A stretch of 64,000 nucleotides of DNA from Betaproteobacteria bacterium (GCA_016716535.1 JADJWD010000005.1:889938-953937); one strand, 5' to 3'; counted from the first letter of the stretch, positions 1 through 10,835 are shown. Numbers and translations are program-made. The notes: generated by a model not told the origin, from the letters alone.

Positions 1-1
1 A

Positions 2-1114
2 CAGGCGCAGCCAGTGCCCGGTGTAGACGACGAACAGTCCCAGCACGGCTGCGACGACGGTGGCCAGCGCGGTGATCAGCGCGCGCTTGGGGCTCGACTT
101 GCGCTCCGGCGGCGCGGCCTGGTCGACGACCTGGATGAGCGCCCCCTCGCGGCTCTCGTCGACCCGCGCCAGCTCGTACTGGCGCGCGAACATCTCGTAC
201 AGCGTCTCCTGGTACTTGAACTCGCGGAAGCGCCCGATGTAGTCGCCGTTGGCCGGCGTCTCGCTGGCGCGCTCGATCTGCGCCAGCCGCGCGCGCAGCG
301 CCGTCAACGCCGACTGCGCCTGCTGCACCTCGGGTGTGTCGGGCATCAGGCGCGCCTTCAGTGCCTGCAGGCGCACCTCGGCGGTGGTGGCTTCGGCCTT
401 GACGCGCGCGTACTCCTCGGCGGCAGCGCGCGGCTCGGCGCGCAGTGCGCTGGCGTTGAAGCCGCTGGCCTGCAGCGCGCGCTGGGCGTTGGCGAGCTCG
501 TCGCGGGTCTTCTCCAGGTGCGACTGGAAGAAGGCGCGCCGCTGCTGCGCTTCGGTGACCGCCAGCGTCGAGGTCAGGCGGCGCAGCTCCTGCACGTACT
601 GGTTGGCCATGTCGGCGGCGCGCTTCGGATCGGTGTCCTCGACCTCCACGACGATGAGGCCGTCCTTCTTGCCGGCCGACACCCGTGTGCGCTCGCGCAG
701 CATCTGCCGCGTGTCGATGCGCAGCTTCTTCTCGTACAGCGCGACGAGGCCGAACTGGTCGATCATCCGGTCGGCGATGGTCTCGCTTTGCAGCAGCGCG
801 ACGAGCTGGTCGGTGGGGCTGCGCACGCCCATCGCGCTGCCGGCCAGCAGGCCGAGCCCGCCCAGCGCCGCCAGCGCGCCGGCCGAGCCGCTCTGCTGCG
901 AGGCGGGGGGCAGGATCGTCGTGCGCGCGGTGAAGATCGGGCTGACCAGGAACGTGATGCCAAGCGCCAGCAGGCCGGCGACGACGGGGATCAGCACCAG
1001 CGTGCGCCAGCTGCCGGCCATCGCCACGGCGAGGTCGCTGCCGGGCACGACCGGGGCAGCCTCGGGCTCTGCCGTCCCGCGCAGCAGTTCGTCGTCGGCG
1101 TCGGCAGCGTTCAT
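2..1114 (-). CDS. Wzz/KpsE-type polysaccharide chain-length determinant protein (3' end cut by window edge)
   Basis: About 371 residues are visible before the gene runs off position 1. It begins MNAADADDELL, has a first membrane segment near residues 33-55 (VLIPVVAGLLALGITFLV), then a long periplasmic part rich in predicted helix (roughly residues 120-310), and a Wzz-like C-terminus: a proline-containing APPERKSSPKRA stretch followed by a second membrane segment (ALITALATVVAAVLGLFVV). This two-membrane-segment layout is that of inner-membrane co-polymerases that set O-antigen or capsule chain length. The ATG overlaps the stop of the upstream export gene (ATGA), so the two are probably translationally coupled. 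Only a few C-terminal residues appear to be missing. No tyrosine-kinase domain is visible in the part present. Confidence 0.8.
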   Translation of the reverse strand, partial: MNAADADDELLRGTAEPEAAPVVPGSDLAVAMAGSWRTLVLIPVVAGLLALGITFLVSPIFTARTTILPPASQQSGSAGALAALGGLGLLAGSAMGVRSPTDQLVALLQSETIADRMIDQFGLVALYEKKLRIDTRQMLRERTRVSAGKKDGLIVVEVEDTDPKRAADMANQYVQELRRLTSTLAVTEAQQRRAFFQSHLEKTRDELANAQRALQASGFNASALRAEPRAAAEEYARVKAEATTAEVRLQALKARLMPDTPEVQQAQSALTALRARLAQIERASETPANGDYIGRFREFKYQETLYEMFARQYELARVDESREGALIQVVDQAAPPERKSSPKRALITALATVVAAVLGLFVVYTGHWLRL

Positions 1115-3042
1115 CGCGTGGCGCTGACGATGCCGGCCATGCCGAGGCCGAAGTTGAAGATGATCTGCGTCCAGTCCTTCGCCGCCTGCAGGAAGGTGGT
1201 CTTGTCCATTTCCTCGGGCACGAACACCGTGTCGCCGGGCTCCGAAGGCAGCTCGGACACATTGCCGGTGCGACCGAACCAGCCGCGGTCCTGGCGGCCG
1301 CTGATGACGTTGCCGTTGGCGCGCACGACGAAGATGCTGCCTTCGTCGGCGCCCTTGGTCGGTCCGCCGGCAAGGCGCAGGTAGTCGCCGACGGAGCGGC
1401 CGGGCAGGTGCAGGTAGGTGGCGCCGTTGAAGACGCTGCCGAACACGCCGACGGTCGTCGGCCGCGGCGGGATGTGGATACGGTCGCCGTCCTCGAGCGC
1501 GAGGTCGGGTAGTTCGGCGGCATCTGGCGGGATCTGCAGCACGATGCGCCCGCTCGGCCTCAGCGCCCGCAGGCGCTCGACCAGGCGATCGGTGGCCGTG
1601 GCGCGTGCCGTCTGCGCGCTGGCTTCTTCGGCGGTGGCGACACGCTGGGTGCCGCTGGCGCGGGCGATGTCCGTCTCGAGATCGCGCAGCGCACGGTCGT
1701 AGTTCTCCTGCTGCGTGCGCTGCACGCTCTCACGCGTCAGCTCGGCGGCGTAGAGAAAGGCCGCCGGCGTGTAGCCGCCGGCGGCGCGGATGGCGTCGCT
1801 CAGCGAGCTGCCCGCTGGCAGCACGTACTCGGCAGGGTGCACCACCTCGCCTTCCACCTTGACGCGCTTGCTTTGCTGCTGGGAGGGCAGCGCCGCGTCG
1901 ACGGCGCTGAACGCCCGAAGCACGTCGCCATCGGCCATCGACGTGGTGGCGTCGCGCGGCAACTGAAGTTCGGCGACGCGGCCTGCGCTGCGCTCTTTCA
2001 GGCGTTCAATGGCCAGCCGGCTGCGGTCGGCCACCGCGGTGAAACCGCCCGCCATGCGCAATGCATCGGACACCGTCTCGCCAGTCTTCAGCTCGAAGAT
2101 GGCCTGTTTGTTGACGCTGCCGATGAAGCCGACCTGCGTGCCGACCGCGCCGACGTGCACCACGTCGCCGCTGCGCACCGTGCGGTCTGCCGAGCGGTCG
2201 CCCTTGAGCAGCAGGTCGTACAGGTCGAACTGCGCCACGACTTGCGCGCCGCGCCGCAGCTCGACGTTGCGAAAACTCCCGGCCGCCGACGGGCCGCCGG
2301 CGCGCATGAGCGCCGCCACGACGCTGGACAGGCTGCTGACGGTGTAGGTGCCGGGGCGCACGACGAAGCCGGTCACGAAGATGCGGATGCCGCGCAGCGC
2401 CCCCATCGACACGCTGCTCTGGAAGTTGCGGAAGACCTGCGCGACGCGGCGATGCACGACATCCTGCAACTCGTCGGCGCGCAGGCCCGCCACCTGGACC
2501 GTGCCGACGCGGGGGATGCTGATTCGCCCGGCGCGGTCGACGGGCAGGCGCAGTTCGGCATCGACCGAGCCCCACAAGGTGATGAGGACTTCGTCGCCGG
2601 GGCCGACGATGTAGTCGTCGGGGACGAGCGGGCTCTCTTCCATCGCCGCTGCCGGCCGGTCGCCCATGGCCGTGACGAGATCGGCGCCGAAGCGGCGGAT
2701 CTGCGGCACCTTGATGCCGCCGATCAGTTGCTGCACGAAGCGCTCGAACTCGCCTGGCACGTAGACCGGCTCGTCCAGCTCCGCCTCGGGTCGTTGAGGC
2801 CGCCCCCGCGCCGGGCGGTCATCGGCTGGCGTGGTCGGCTGCGTCCCCTGCGGCCGGCGCAGCCGAATCGGCTGGCCGGCGTTCGGGTCGCTCGCATCCT
2901 CCGTTCGTGAAGTCGAGGGTGCGGGTGAGGGAAGGCCGGGATTCAGGGTCGTCTGCGCCGCCGCGCTGGCCGCGACGCAGGTCAAGGCCGCAAAGACCCA
3001 CGCCCACGAACGACAGCGAAGAACCGATAGCCAACTCATCAT
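1111..3042 (-). CDS. Wza-like outer-membrane polysaccharide export protein with SLBB domains
   Basis: A 643-residue protein if translated from the first of two adjacent ATGs (3042 or 3039); this start places a signal peptide at the N-terminus (SWAWVFAALTCVAASAAAQ). Longer upstream starts would bury that signal. A polysaccharide-export domain (DDYIVGPGDEVLITLWG onward) is followed by several SLBB-type repeats, each with a [AS]GG..A core, for example RAGGPSAAGSFRN, RMAGGFTAV, RAAGGYTPAA and RLAGGPTKGADEG. It ends in a hydrophobic segment (IIFNFGLGMAGIVSATR), as expected for the C-terminal helix that lines the Wza outer-membrane pore. No good lipobox cysteine is seen, unlike classical Wza. It is the first gene of a minus-strand pair with the chain-length protein and is divergent from the sugar-phosphate transferase. 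Confidence 0.85.
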   Translation of the reverse strand: MMSWLSVLRCRSWAWVFAALTCVAASAAAQTTLNPGLPSPAPSTSRTEDASDPNAGQPIRLRRPQGTQPTTPADDRPARGRPQRPEAELDEPVYVPGEFERFVQQLIGGIKVPQIRRFGADLVTAMGDRPAAAMEESPLVPDDYIVGPGDEVLITLWGSVDAELRLPVDRAGRISIPRVGTVQVAGLRADELQDVVHRRVAQVFRNFQSSVSMGALRGIRIFVTGFVVRPGTYTVSSLSSVVAALMRAGGPSAAGSFRNVELRRGAQVVAQFDLYDLLLKGDRSADRTVRSGDVVHVGAVGTQVGFIGSVNKQAIFELKTGETVSDALRMAGGFTAVADRSRLAIERLKERSAGRVAELQLPRDATTSMADGDVLRAFSAVDAALPSQQQSKRVKVEGEVVHPAEYVLPAGSSLSDAIRAAGGYTPAAFLYAAELTRESVQRTQQENYDRALRDLETDIARASGTQRVATAEEASAQTARATATDRLVERLRALRPSGRIVLQIPPDAAELPDLALEDGDRIHIPPRPTTVGVFGSVFNGATYLHLPGRSVGDYLRLAGGPTKGADEGSIFVVRANGNVISGRQDRGWFGRTGNVSELPSEPGDTVFVPEEMDKTTFLQAAKDWTQIIFNFGLGMAGIVSATR

Positions 3043-3257
3043 CTGGAATGAATGCGCAGAGGCGCGGCCTCGCGCGTGGCGCGCAGCAGGCACACATCGA
3101 AAGAGGGAAGCCTTGGGCCCGGTTCCGCCCGCTTCAGCGAGCTTCGCAAAAATGGGGCCGTCGCGGCGGGCGGCAGATTCTATCGGCCATCCATCGGCCC
3201 ACTGTCGGCCCGGCGCGCGGCGTAGGGGTGCCCGGACGCCGACCTTGGCCGCCACCC

Positions 3258-3263
3258 TAGAAT
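3258..3263 (+). promoter_or_regulatory. Candidate -10 box (TAGAAT) directly before the WecA-like gene
   Basis: TAGAAT ends 6 bases before the ATG at 3270, so a transcript started by it would begin at or next to the start codon. No convincing -35 is visible and no Shine-Dalgarno lies between. The same hexamer sits at the same distance from mutL. Confidence 0.35.
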
Positions 3264-3269
3264 CCCCCG

Positions 3270-4419
3270 ATGCCTGCCCTGCTGGCCGCGTTCGCCTGCT
3301 CGTTCCTCGTCACCATGCTGGTCGTGCATGCGACGAAGACGCGCGGCGCGCTGCTGCTGGACCACGATACCTCCGGCCCGCAAAAATTCCATACGCGGCC
3401 GGTGGCGCGGGTTGGCGGGGTCGGCATCTTCGCGGGGCTCATCGCCGCGACCGTGCCGCTGGCCTGGACGACCTCGCGCGAGGCGGTTGCCGCCGCCGCG
3501 CTGCTGCTCGTCTGCTCACTTCCGGCGTTCGCCGGCGGGCTGGTGGAGGACCTGACCAAGCGTGTGCGGCCGCTGTACCGCCTGGCCGCGACGGCGGTGT
3601 CGGCGCTGCTGGCTGCCTGGCTGCTCGGCTCGCTGATCACGCGCACCGACATTCCGGGGCTGGACTGGGTGGTCTCGTTAGGCGCCGGCGCCACGCTGCT
3701 CACCGTCTTCGCCGTCGCCGGCATCGCGAACTCGATCAACATCATCGATGGCTTCAACGGCCTGGCGACGATGTGCGTGGTGATCATGCTCGCCGCGCTC
3801 GCCTACGTGGCGTTCCAGGTGGGCGACAGCTTCATCGGCGCACTGGCGTTGGCGGGCATCGGCGCGGTGATGGGGTTCTTTCTCTGGAACTTCCCGGCCG
3901 GACTCATCTTCCTCGGCGACGGCGGCGCCTATTTCCTCGGCTTCTTCGTCGCCGAACTGTCGATCCTGCTGCTCGTGCGCAACCCGTCGGTGTCGCCGCT
4001 GTTTCCGCTGCTGGTGTGCATCTATCCGGTGTTCGAGACGCTGTTCTCCATCTACCGTCGGCGCTTCATCCGCTCGGTGCCGCCGAGCATGCCCGACGGC
4101 ATCCATCTTCATTCGCTGATCTATCGCCGCCTGATGCGCTGGGCGGTGGGCGACCGCAGCGCGCGCGCGCTGACGCGCAGCAACTCGATGACGTCGCCGT
4201 TCCTGTGGCTGCTGTGCATGCTGTCGGTGGTGCCGGCGGTGCTGTTCTGGCACAGCACGCCGTGGAACGCGTTGTTCCTGTGCCTGTTTGCCACCGTCTA
4301 CGTGATGCTGTACCGGCGCATCGTCCGCTTCAAGGTGCCGCGCTGGATGCGGGCGCTGGTTCCACGTTCTCCGCTCGTGCGCCCGGCGCAAGTGCACCCT
4401 ACCGATCGATCCCGACCCG

Positions 4420-4433
<14 letters not shown>
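3270..4433 (+). CDS. WecA/MraY-family undecaprenyl-phosphate sugar-1-phosphate transferase (glycosyltransferase 4 family)
   Basis: A 387-residue polytopic membrane protein with about ten hydrophobic segments. It carries the signature loops of the polyprenyl-phosphate HexNAc-1-P transferase family: the RVGGVGIF segment near residue 47, the NSINIIDGFNGLATM loop (about residues 152-166) with its catalytic Asp, and FLGDGGAYFLGF near residue 214. The family transfers a sugar-1-phosphate from a UDP-sugar to undecaprenyl phosphate in the inner membrane, the first step of O-antigen, enterobacterial-antigen-like or exopolysaccharide synthesis. Its position beside Wza- and Wzz-like genes fits that role and argues against it being MraY itself. 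The exact sugar cannot be read from sequence. Its 3' end overlaps the helicase start by 14 bases. Confidence 0.85.
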
Positions 4434-5952
<1,519 letters not shown>

Positions 5953-5962
5953 GCCCGCCGCC

Positions 5963-6856
5963 TCAAGCCTGCAACAGGAACACCGCAGGAAGCCGGTCGG
6001 GCAGCAGCGCGGCAGGGGCGGCCCGGTGCACCTCGGCGCGCCAATGCGCGATCGTCGCGGTGCGGCTCCAGCCCTCGGGCAGCGTCAACGCCACGCTGAT
6101 CGATAGGCGCGTCGTCGGCGCGGCGCTGTCGAGCAAGGCCGCGAAGAGGGCGGCGTTGCGGTAGGGCGTCTCGATGAAGATCTGCGTTTGCCTGCCCCGC
6201 CGCGAGGTGACCTCGAGTTCGTGGATGCGCTCGCGGCGCGCGCCGGCTTCCTGCGGCAGGTAGCCGACGAAGGCAAAGCTCTGGCCATCCAGGCCGCTGG
6301 CGGCCAACGCCAGCATCAGCGAACTGGGCCCCGGCAGCGCGAGCACCGGCACGCCGAGCGTGTGTGCGACCGCGACGACCGCGGCGCCCGGGTCGGCCAC
6401 GGCGGGCAGGCCGGCTTCGGAGAGCAGGCCGATGTCGTGGCCGGCGAGCGCCGGGGCGAGGCAGTGGGCGGCTTGCTGCGATGCGGCTGCGGCCCCCGTG
6501 CTGCCCGTTGCATGGCCCGCCGCGGCGCGCGTCGTCGTTTTCGCCCCGCCCGCGCCCTTCGCCGGCCGCGGCAGCTCGACGATCGACAACGCCTGCAGCG
6601 GCGCCTGCAACGGCACCACCTCGTGCACGCGCTTTAGAAAGGCGCGCGCGCTCTTCGCGTCCTCGACGATCCAGTGCTGCAGCCGCGCGGCCCATTGCAG
6701 CACCGCGGGCGGCAGCACCGCGGCGAGGTCCTGCGGCGTCGCGCCGAGGTCAAGCGTGTTGGGCACGAGCACGAGCCGCCCCCGCGTCGTGTTCGTGGCT
6801 GCCGCGCCCGGCGGCGGCGCCGAGGCCGGCTCGCCGGCGCTGCCGTGGCCGCTCAT
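5963..6856 (-). CDS. RsmI-like SAM-dependent methyltransferase (tetrapyrrole-methylase fold)
   Basis: A 297-residue protein of the tetrapyrrole methylase superfamily, closest in look to RsmI (16S rRNA C1402 2'-O-methyltransferase): LVLVPNTLD near the N-terminus, GLLSEAGLPAVADPGA, LPGPSSLMLALAASG, GYLPQE and QIFIETPYRN. A low-complexity Ala/Gly/Thr-rich stretch of roughly 35 residues is inserted before the LAPALAGHDIGLLSEAG part. The ATG overlaps the maf stop (ATGA), and maf, this gene and yceD-rpmF form a recurrent neighbourhood in Burkholderiales. It may be a second RsmI-like paralogue; the target RNA is not shown by the sequence. It converges with rhlE with a gap of only 10 bases. Confidence 0.75.
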   Translation of the reverse strand: MSGHGSAGEPASAPPPGAAATNTTRGRLVLVPNTLDLGATPQDLAAVLPPAVLQWAARLQHWIVEDAKSARAFLKRVHEVVPLQAPLQALSIVELPRPAKGAGGAKTTTRAAAGHATGSTGAAAASQQAAHCLAPALAGHDIGLLSEAGLPAVADPGAAVVAVAHTLGVPVLALPGPSSLMLALAASGLDGQSFAFVGYLPQEAGARRERIHELEVTSRRGRQTQIFIETPYRNAALFAALLDSAAPTTRLSISVALTLPEGWSRTATIAHWRAEVHRAAPAALLPDRLPAVFLLQA

Positions 6857-7482
6857 CCGCGTGGCCGCAGCGGTTCGATGCCCGCCTCGCGCAGCAGCCG
6901 CACGGTGCGGATCAACGGCAGGCCGACCAGCGCCGTCGGGTCGTCGGACTCGATCGCGTCGAGCAGCGTGATGCCCAGCGTCTCGCACTTCGCGCTGCCC
7001 GCGCAGTCGTAGGGCTGCTCGGTGCGCAGGTAGTGCTCGATCTCGTCGTCGCCGAGCGCGCGGAAGCGCACGACGACCGGCGCCGGCTCGTGGCGCTCGA
7101 AGCCGGTGGCCAGGCGCACGACGCACACCGACGTGTGGAAGACGGCGCGCCGGCCGCTCAGCCGCCGCAGTTGCGCCACGGCGCGTTCGTGCGTGCCGGG
7201 CTTGCCGAGCGCTTCGCCGTCGATTTCGCAGACCTGGTCGGAGCCGATGACCACCGCATCGGTTTGCGCGTCGGCAAACTGCGCCGCGACGGCGCGCGCC
7301 TTGGCGCGGCTCAGGCGCTCGGCCATCACCGCCGGCGTCTCGCCGGGCAGCGCCGCCTCGTCGACACCCGGCGCGGCCACCTCGAACGGCAGGCGCAGGC
7401 GCGCGAGCAACTCGCGCCGATAGCGCGAGGTGGAAGCCAACACGAGCGCCGGGCCCGTGCGCACGGACGGAGAATCGGTCAT
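6853..7482 (-). CDS. maf: Maf-family nucleoside triphosphate pyrophosphatase, YceF type
   Basis: A 209-residue protein from the ATG at 7482 (MTDSPSV); a longer start at 7524 adds 14 residues with no family similarity. Maf signatures are present: LASTSRYRREL near the N-terminus, the GSDQVCEIDGEALGKPG stretch and SAKCETLGITLLDAIESDDPTALVGLPL. Maf proteins hydrolyse non-canonical nucleotides; the YceF branch prefers 7-methyl-GTP, and the location next to yceD-rpmF matches that branch. It is divergent from yceD and followed directly by the RsmI-like gene with ATGA overlap. Confidence 0.88.
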   Translation of the reverse strand: MTDSPSVRTGPALVLASTSRYRRELLARLRLPFEVAAPGVDEAALPGETPAVMAERLSRAKARAVAAQFADAQTDAVVIGSDQVCEIDGEALGKPGTHERAVAQLRRLSGRRAVFHTSVCVVRLATGFERHEPAPVVVRFRALGDDEIEHYLRTEQPYDCAGSAKCETLGITLLDAIESDDPTALVGLPLIRTVRLLREAGIEPLRPRG

Positions 7483-7575
7483 CGGGCCATTGTTCCATCG
7501 GGTTCCATCGACCCGCCGGCTCATCGGCTCATCGGCTCATCGGCCCCTCGCGGCCACGCAACCATCGCCCCGACC

Positions 7576-8184
7576 ATGCCTCGCCCGCCGCGCGCCACCG
7601 GCAGTTCCCGCGCAACGCCTTCGCCAGCGTCGCTGGACGTGGCAGCCTTCTGCCGCGACGGCGGCGAGCTTTCCGGCGAGCTGCCGCTGCAAGCGCTGCC
7701 GCGGCTTGCCGAAAGCGTGCTGCGGTGCGCCGACGGTGCCGCCGAGCCGCCGGTGCAGTGGCGCGCCGAAGGCTCGCTGCTGCCGGTGACCGGCGGCGCG
7801 CCGCAGCACCTGCTCGATCTCTCGGTGCACGCGCGGCCGATGTTCGAGTGCCAACGCTGCCTGCAGCCGGTCGCGCTGCCGCTCGATGTGCGCCGGCGCG
7901 TGCGCTTCGTCGTCGGCGAGGAGACCGCCGCGCGCCTGGACGAAGAACTCGACGACGACGTGCTGGCGCTCGTGCCGCGGCTGGACCTGCCGGCGCTGAT
8001 CGAGGACGAACTGCTGCTCGCGCTGCCGCTGGTGCCGCGCCACGACGAGTGCCCGGAGTTGCCGGCCGCCTTGCGGCCCACGGCCGAGGGGGGCGAGGCC
8101 GGCAATGGCGGCGAAAACGGCGAGGGCGACGCGAGGAGCCACCCGTTCGCCGCGCTGGCCGAGTTGCGCCGGCGCAAGCCTTGA
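7576..8184 (+). CDS. yceD: DUF177/YceD family protein (23S rRNA accumulation protein)
   Basis: A 202-residue protein, start chosen at the ATG at 7576 because the frame upstream is low-complexity and lies over the promoter side of maf. The diagnostic CQRCLQPV cysteine pair (about residues 94-101) is followed by an acidic LDEELDDDVLALVPRLDLPALIEDELLLALPL region, as in YceD. The family is needed for normal 23S rRNA accumulation and almost always precedes rpmF, as here. The C-terminal part near residue 175 is Gly/Glu-rich (EGGEAGNGGENGEGD). A 262-base gap separates it from rpmF. Confidence 0.85.
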   Translation: MPRPPRATGSSRATPSPASLDVAAFCRDGGELSGELPLQALPRLAESVLRCADGAAEPPVQWRAEGSLLPVTGGAPQHLLDLSVHARPMFECQRCLQPVALPLDVRRRVRFVVGEETAARLDEELDDDVLALVPRLDLPALIEDELLLALPLVPRHDECPELPAALRPTAEGGEAGNGGENGEGDARSHPFAALAELRRRKP

Positions 8185-8446
8185 GGCGCCCGCAGCGGCC
8201 CGCCTCCGGCAGGACTTGGTGCCGGTGGTAAACTTCGCCGTTTGTTGGGTCGCGCATTGCCCTGTGTATGGTCATCGATGCGCGCCCGGGCCGGCACTGC
8301 CGGCCGCGCCGAGGGCGGCGCCCTTTCAGGGAGCCGGGGCTCCGGGCTGGTGGTCCCGCCCCCGCGATGCCGCCCCGGTGCCCCGAAGCCCTGTCTTCCC
8401 GCTCACTGCCGCCCCGCGCCCATCCGATTCCCAGGAGTTCCACGTC

Positions 8447-8629
8447 ATGGCTGTCCAGCAGAACAAGAAGTCGCCGTCCAAGCGCGGCATGCACCGCTCG
8501 CACAACGCACTCGGCACGCCGGGCACGGCCGTCGAGCCGACGACCGGCGAGGTGCACCTGCGGCACCACATTTCGCCCACCGGCTTCTACCGCGGCCGCA
8601 AGGTCCTGAAGACCAAGGCCGACGCCTGA
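8447..8629 (+). CDS. rpmF: 50S ribosomal protein L32
   Basis: A 60-residue protein (MAVQQNKKSPSKRGMHRSHN...) that matches bacterial L32 in full, with the usual length. The start at 8447 is preceded by CAGGAG at 8431-8436. L32 is a small basic protein of the large ribosomal subunit; no zinc-ribbon cysteines are present, as is common in proteobacteria. It sits between yceD and plsX, the standard order. The 262 bases before it contain a TAAACT candidate -10 near 8229 and several GC-rich hairpins, so rpmF may have its own promoter with a leader of about 200 bases. Confidence 0.95.
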   Translation: MAVQQNKKSPSKRGMHRSHNALGTPGTAVEPTTGEVHLRHHISPTGFYRGRKVLKTKADA

Positions 8630-8684
8630 GCGGCATCGCGCCCGCCGCCTGGCCGGTTCACGCCCGCGGCGCCCGCGTCTTGCC

Positions 8685-9776
8685 GTGAGCCCCCATCTTT
8701 CACCCGCACCGCTGGCGACGGTGCGTCTGGCCGTCGACTGCATGGGCGGCGACCACGGGCCGGCGGTCACGCTGCCGGCCTGCCGCGCCTTCCTCGACAA
8801 ACACCCGCAGGCCGAGCTCGTACTCGTCGGCACCGAGGCGGCGCTGGCTGAAGCAGCTTCCTGGCCGCGCTGCCGCGTGCAGCCGGCCAGCGAAGTGGTG
8901 ACGATGGACGACCCGGTCGAGGTGGCGTTGCGCAAGAAGCGCGACTCGTCGATGCGCGTGGCCATCGCGCAGCTCAAGGCCGACGAAAAGAACGGTGGCG
9001 CGAGCGCTGCCGACGCCTGCGTCTCGGCCGGCAACACCGGCGCGCTGATGGCCGTGGCGCGCTATGTGCTCAAGACCCACGAGGGCATCGACCGGCCGGC
9101 CATCGCCACCGTGATGCCCAACCGCCGCGACGGCTTCACCACCGTGCTCGACCTGGGCGCCAATGTCGACTGCACGCCCGAGCACCTGCTGCAGTTCGCG
9201 GTGATGGGCAGCGCGCTCGTCGCCGCCGTCGAGGGCAAGGAAGAGCCGACCGTCGGCCTGCTCAACATCGGCGAAGAGGCGATCAAGGGCAGCGAGACGA
9301 TCAAGCGCGCCGGCGAACTGCTGCGCGCCGCCGGCAGCGAAGGGCACATCAACTTCTTCGGCAACGTCGAGGGCAACGACATCTACAAGGGCACGGTCGA
9401 CATCGTCGTCTGCGACGGCTTCGTCGGCAACGTGCTGCTGAAGACGAGCGAGGGCCTGGCGTCGATGCTCACCGAGTTCATCCGCGAGGAGTTCACGCGC
9501 TCGCCGCTGGCCAAGCTGTCGGCACTCTTGGCGATGCCGGCGCTGAAGCGCTTCAAGCACCGCGTCGACCCGCGCCGCTACAACGGCGCGGCGCTGCTCG
9601 GGCTGCGCGGGCTCGTGTTCAAGAGCCATGGTTCGGCGGATGCCTATGCCTTCGAGAGTGCGCTGAGCCGCGCTTATGATGCGGCACGCAACCGATTGCT
9701 GTCGCGTGTGCACGATCGCATCGGGCCCACGCTGGCGGCGCTGCCCGCTGGTGCCGCACCGCAGCAAGCTGCATGA
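8685..9776 (+). CDS. plsX: Phosphate acyltransferase PlsX
   Basis: A 363-residue protein with the PlsX signatures RLAVDCMGGDHGP at the N-terminus, SAGNTGALMAVA, LDLGANVDC, LLNIGEEAIKGSE and VCDGFVGNVLLKTSEG. It converts acyl-ACP to acyl-phosphate, the first step of phospholipid synthesis via PlsY. GTG at 8685 is taken as start, since no ATG lies between it and the conserved N-terminus. Its last four bases (ATGA) contain the fabH start. Confidence 0.93.
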   Translation: MSPHLSPAPLATVRLAVDCMGGDHGPAVTLPACRAFLDKHPQAELVLVGTEAALAEAASWPRCRVQPASEVVTMDDPVEVALRKKRDSSMRVAIAQLKADEKNGGASAADACVSAGNTGALMAVARYVLKTHEGIDRPAIATVMPNRRDGFTTVLDLGANVDCTPEHLLQFAVMGSALVAAVEGKEEPTVGLLNIGEEAIKGSETIKRAGELLRAAGSEGHINFFGNVEGNDIYKGTVDIVVCDGFVGNVLLKTSEGLASMLTEFIREEFTRSPLAKLSALLAMPALKRFKHRVDPRRYNGAALLGLRGLVFKSHGSADAYAFESALSRAYDAARNRLLSRVHDRIGPTLAALPAGAAPQQAA

Positions 9777-10795
9777 GTCGTTCCACCTCCGCACCTTCAG
9801 CGCCGGGCCGACCGCCCGGCGCGGCGTTTTCGCGCATCACCGGCACCGGCAGCTACCTGCCGCCGCGGCGCCTGACCAACGACGACATGGTCGCGATGCT
9901 CGCGGCGCGCGGCGTCGAGACGAGCGACCAGTGGATCGTCGAGCGCACCGGCATCCGCGCGCGGCACTTCGCCGACGACGGCGTCAACGCCAGCGACCTG
10001 GCGCTGCCGGCGGCACGTGACGCGCTCGAGTCGGCCGGCCGCAGCGCCGACGAGGTCGACCTGATCATCGTCGCCACCTCGACGCCGGACATGGTGTTCC
10101 CGTCGACGGCGTCGATCCTGCAGCACAAGCTCGGCGTGCACGGCTGCGCCGCCTTCGACCTGCAGGCGGTGTGCTCGGGCTTCGTCTACGCGCTGACGGT
10201 GGCCGACGCGATGGTGCGCGCTGGCAGCGCGCGCTGCGCGCTCGTCGTCGGCACCGAGGTCTTCTCGCGCATCCTCGACTTCGACGACCGCACGACCTGC
10301 GTGCTGTTCGGCGACGGCGCCGGCGCGGTGGTGCTCGAGGCGAGCGACACGCCGGGCATCCTCGCGGCCGACCTGCATGCCGACGGCCGCCACCTCGGCA
10401 TCCTGTGCACGCCGGGCACCGTGGCCGGCGGGCAGGTCAGCGGCACGCCCTATCTGAAGATGGACGGGCCGGCGGTGTTCAAGCTCGCCGTCGGCGTGCT
10501 CGAGAGCGCCGCGCGCGCCGTGCTCGAGAAGGCCGGTCGCAAGGAAGGTGATCTCGACTGGCTGATCCCGCACCAGGCCAACATCCGCATCATGCAAGGC
10601 ACGGCGCGCAAGCTGAAGCTGCCGCTCGAAAAGCTCGTGGCCACCGTCGACGAACACGGCAACACCTCGGCCGCGTCGGTGCCGCTGGCGCTGGACGTGG
10701 CGGTGAAGAGCGGCCGCCTGAAGCGCGGCGACACCGTCATGCTCGAAGGTGTCGGCGGCGGGTTCACCTGGGGCGCGGTGCTGTTCGACTACTGA
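9773..10795 (+). CDS. fabH: 3-oxoacyl-ACP synthase III (FabH)
   Basis: A 340-residue beta-ketoacyl-ACP synthase III. The catalytic triad can be seen: Cys134 in DLQAVCSGFVYAL, a His in LIPHQANIRI and an Asn in EHGNTSAASVP. It condenses acetyl-CoA with malonyl-ACP to start fatty acid synthesis. An N-terminal extension of about 18 residues rich in Ser/Pro/Gly precedes the conserved ITGTGSYLPPRRLTN. The ATG overlaps the plsX stop by four bases. A 40-base gap separates it from fabD. Confidence 0.95.
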   Translation: MSRSTSAPSAPGRPPGAAFSRITGTGSYLPPRRLTNDDMVAMLAARGVETSDQWIVERTGIRARHFADDGVNASDLALPAARDALESAGRSADEVDLIIVATSTPDMVFPSTASILQHKLGVHGCAAFDLQAVCSGFVYALTVADAMVRAGSARCALVVGTEVFSRILDFDDRTTCVLFGDGAGAVVLEASDTPGILAADLHADGRHLGILCTPGTVAGGQVSGTPYLKMDGPAVFKLAVGVLESAARAVLEKAGRKEGDLDWLIPHQANIRIMQGTARKLKLPLEKLVATVDEHGNTSAASVPLALDVAVKSGRLKRGDTVMLEGVGGGFTWGAVLFDY

Positions 10796-10835
10796 AGAAC
10801 AAGCGCCGCGGCGTGCACCGCGGCCGATTCATCCG

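Noticed and set aside
14..1384. Long plus-strand open frame opposite the Wzz and Wza-like genes
   Set aside because: It lies antisense to two genes with clear signatures, has His/Gln/Arg-rich composition typical of high-GC shadow frames, and shows no motif.
5963..6856. Assignment as RsmI itself
   Set aside because: The core fits, but the low-complexity insertion and the maf-linked position leave open that it is a second RsmI-like paralogue, so no symbol was given.
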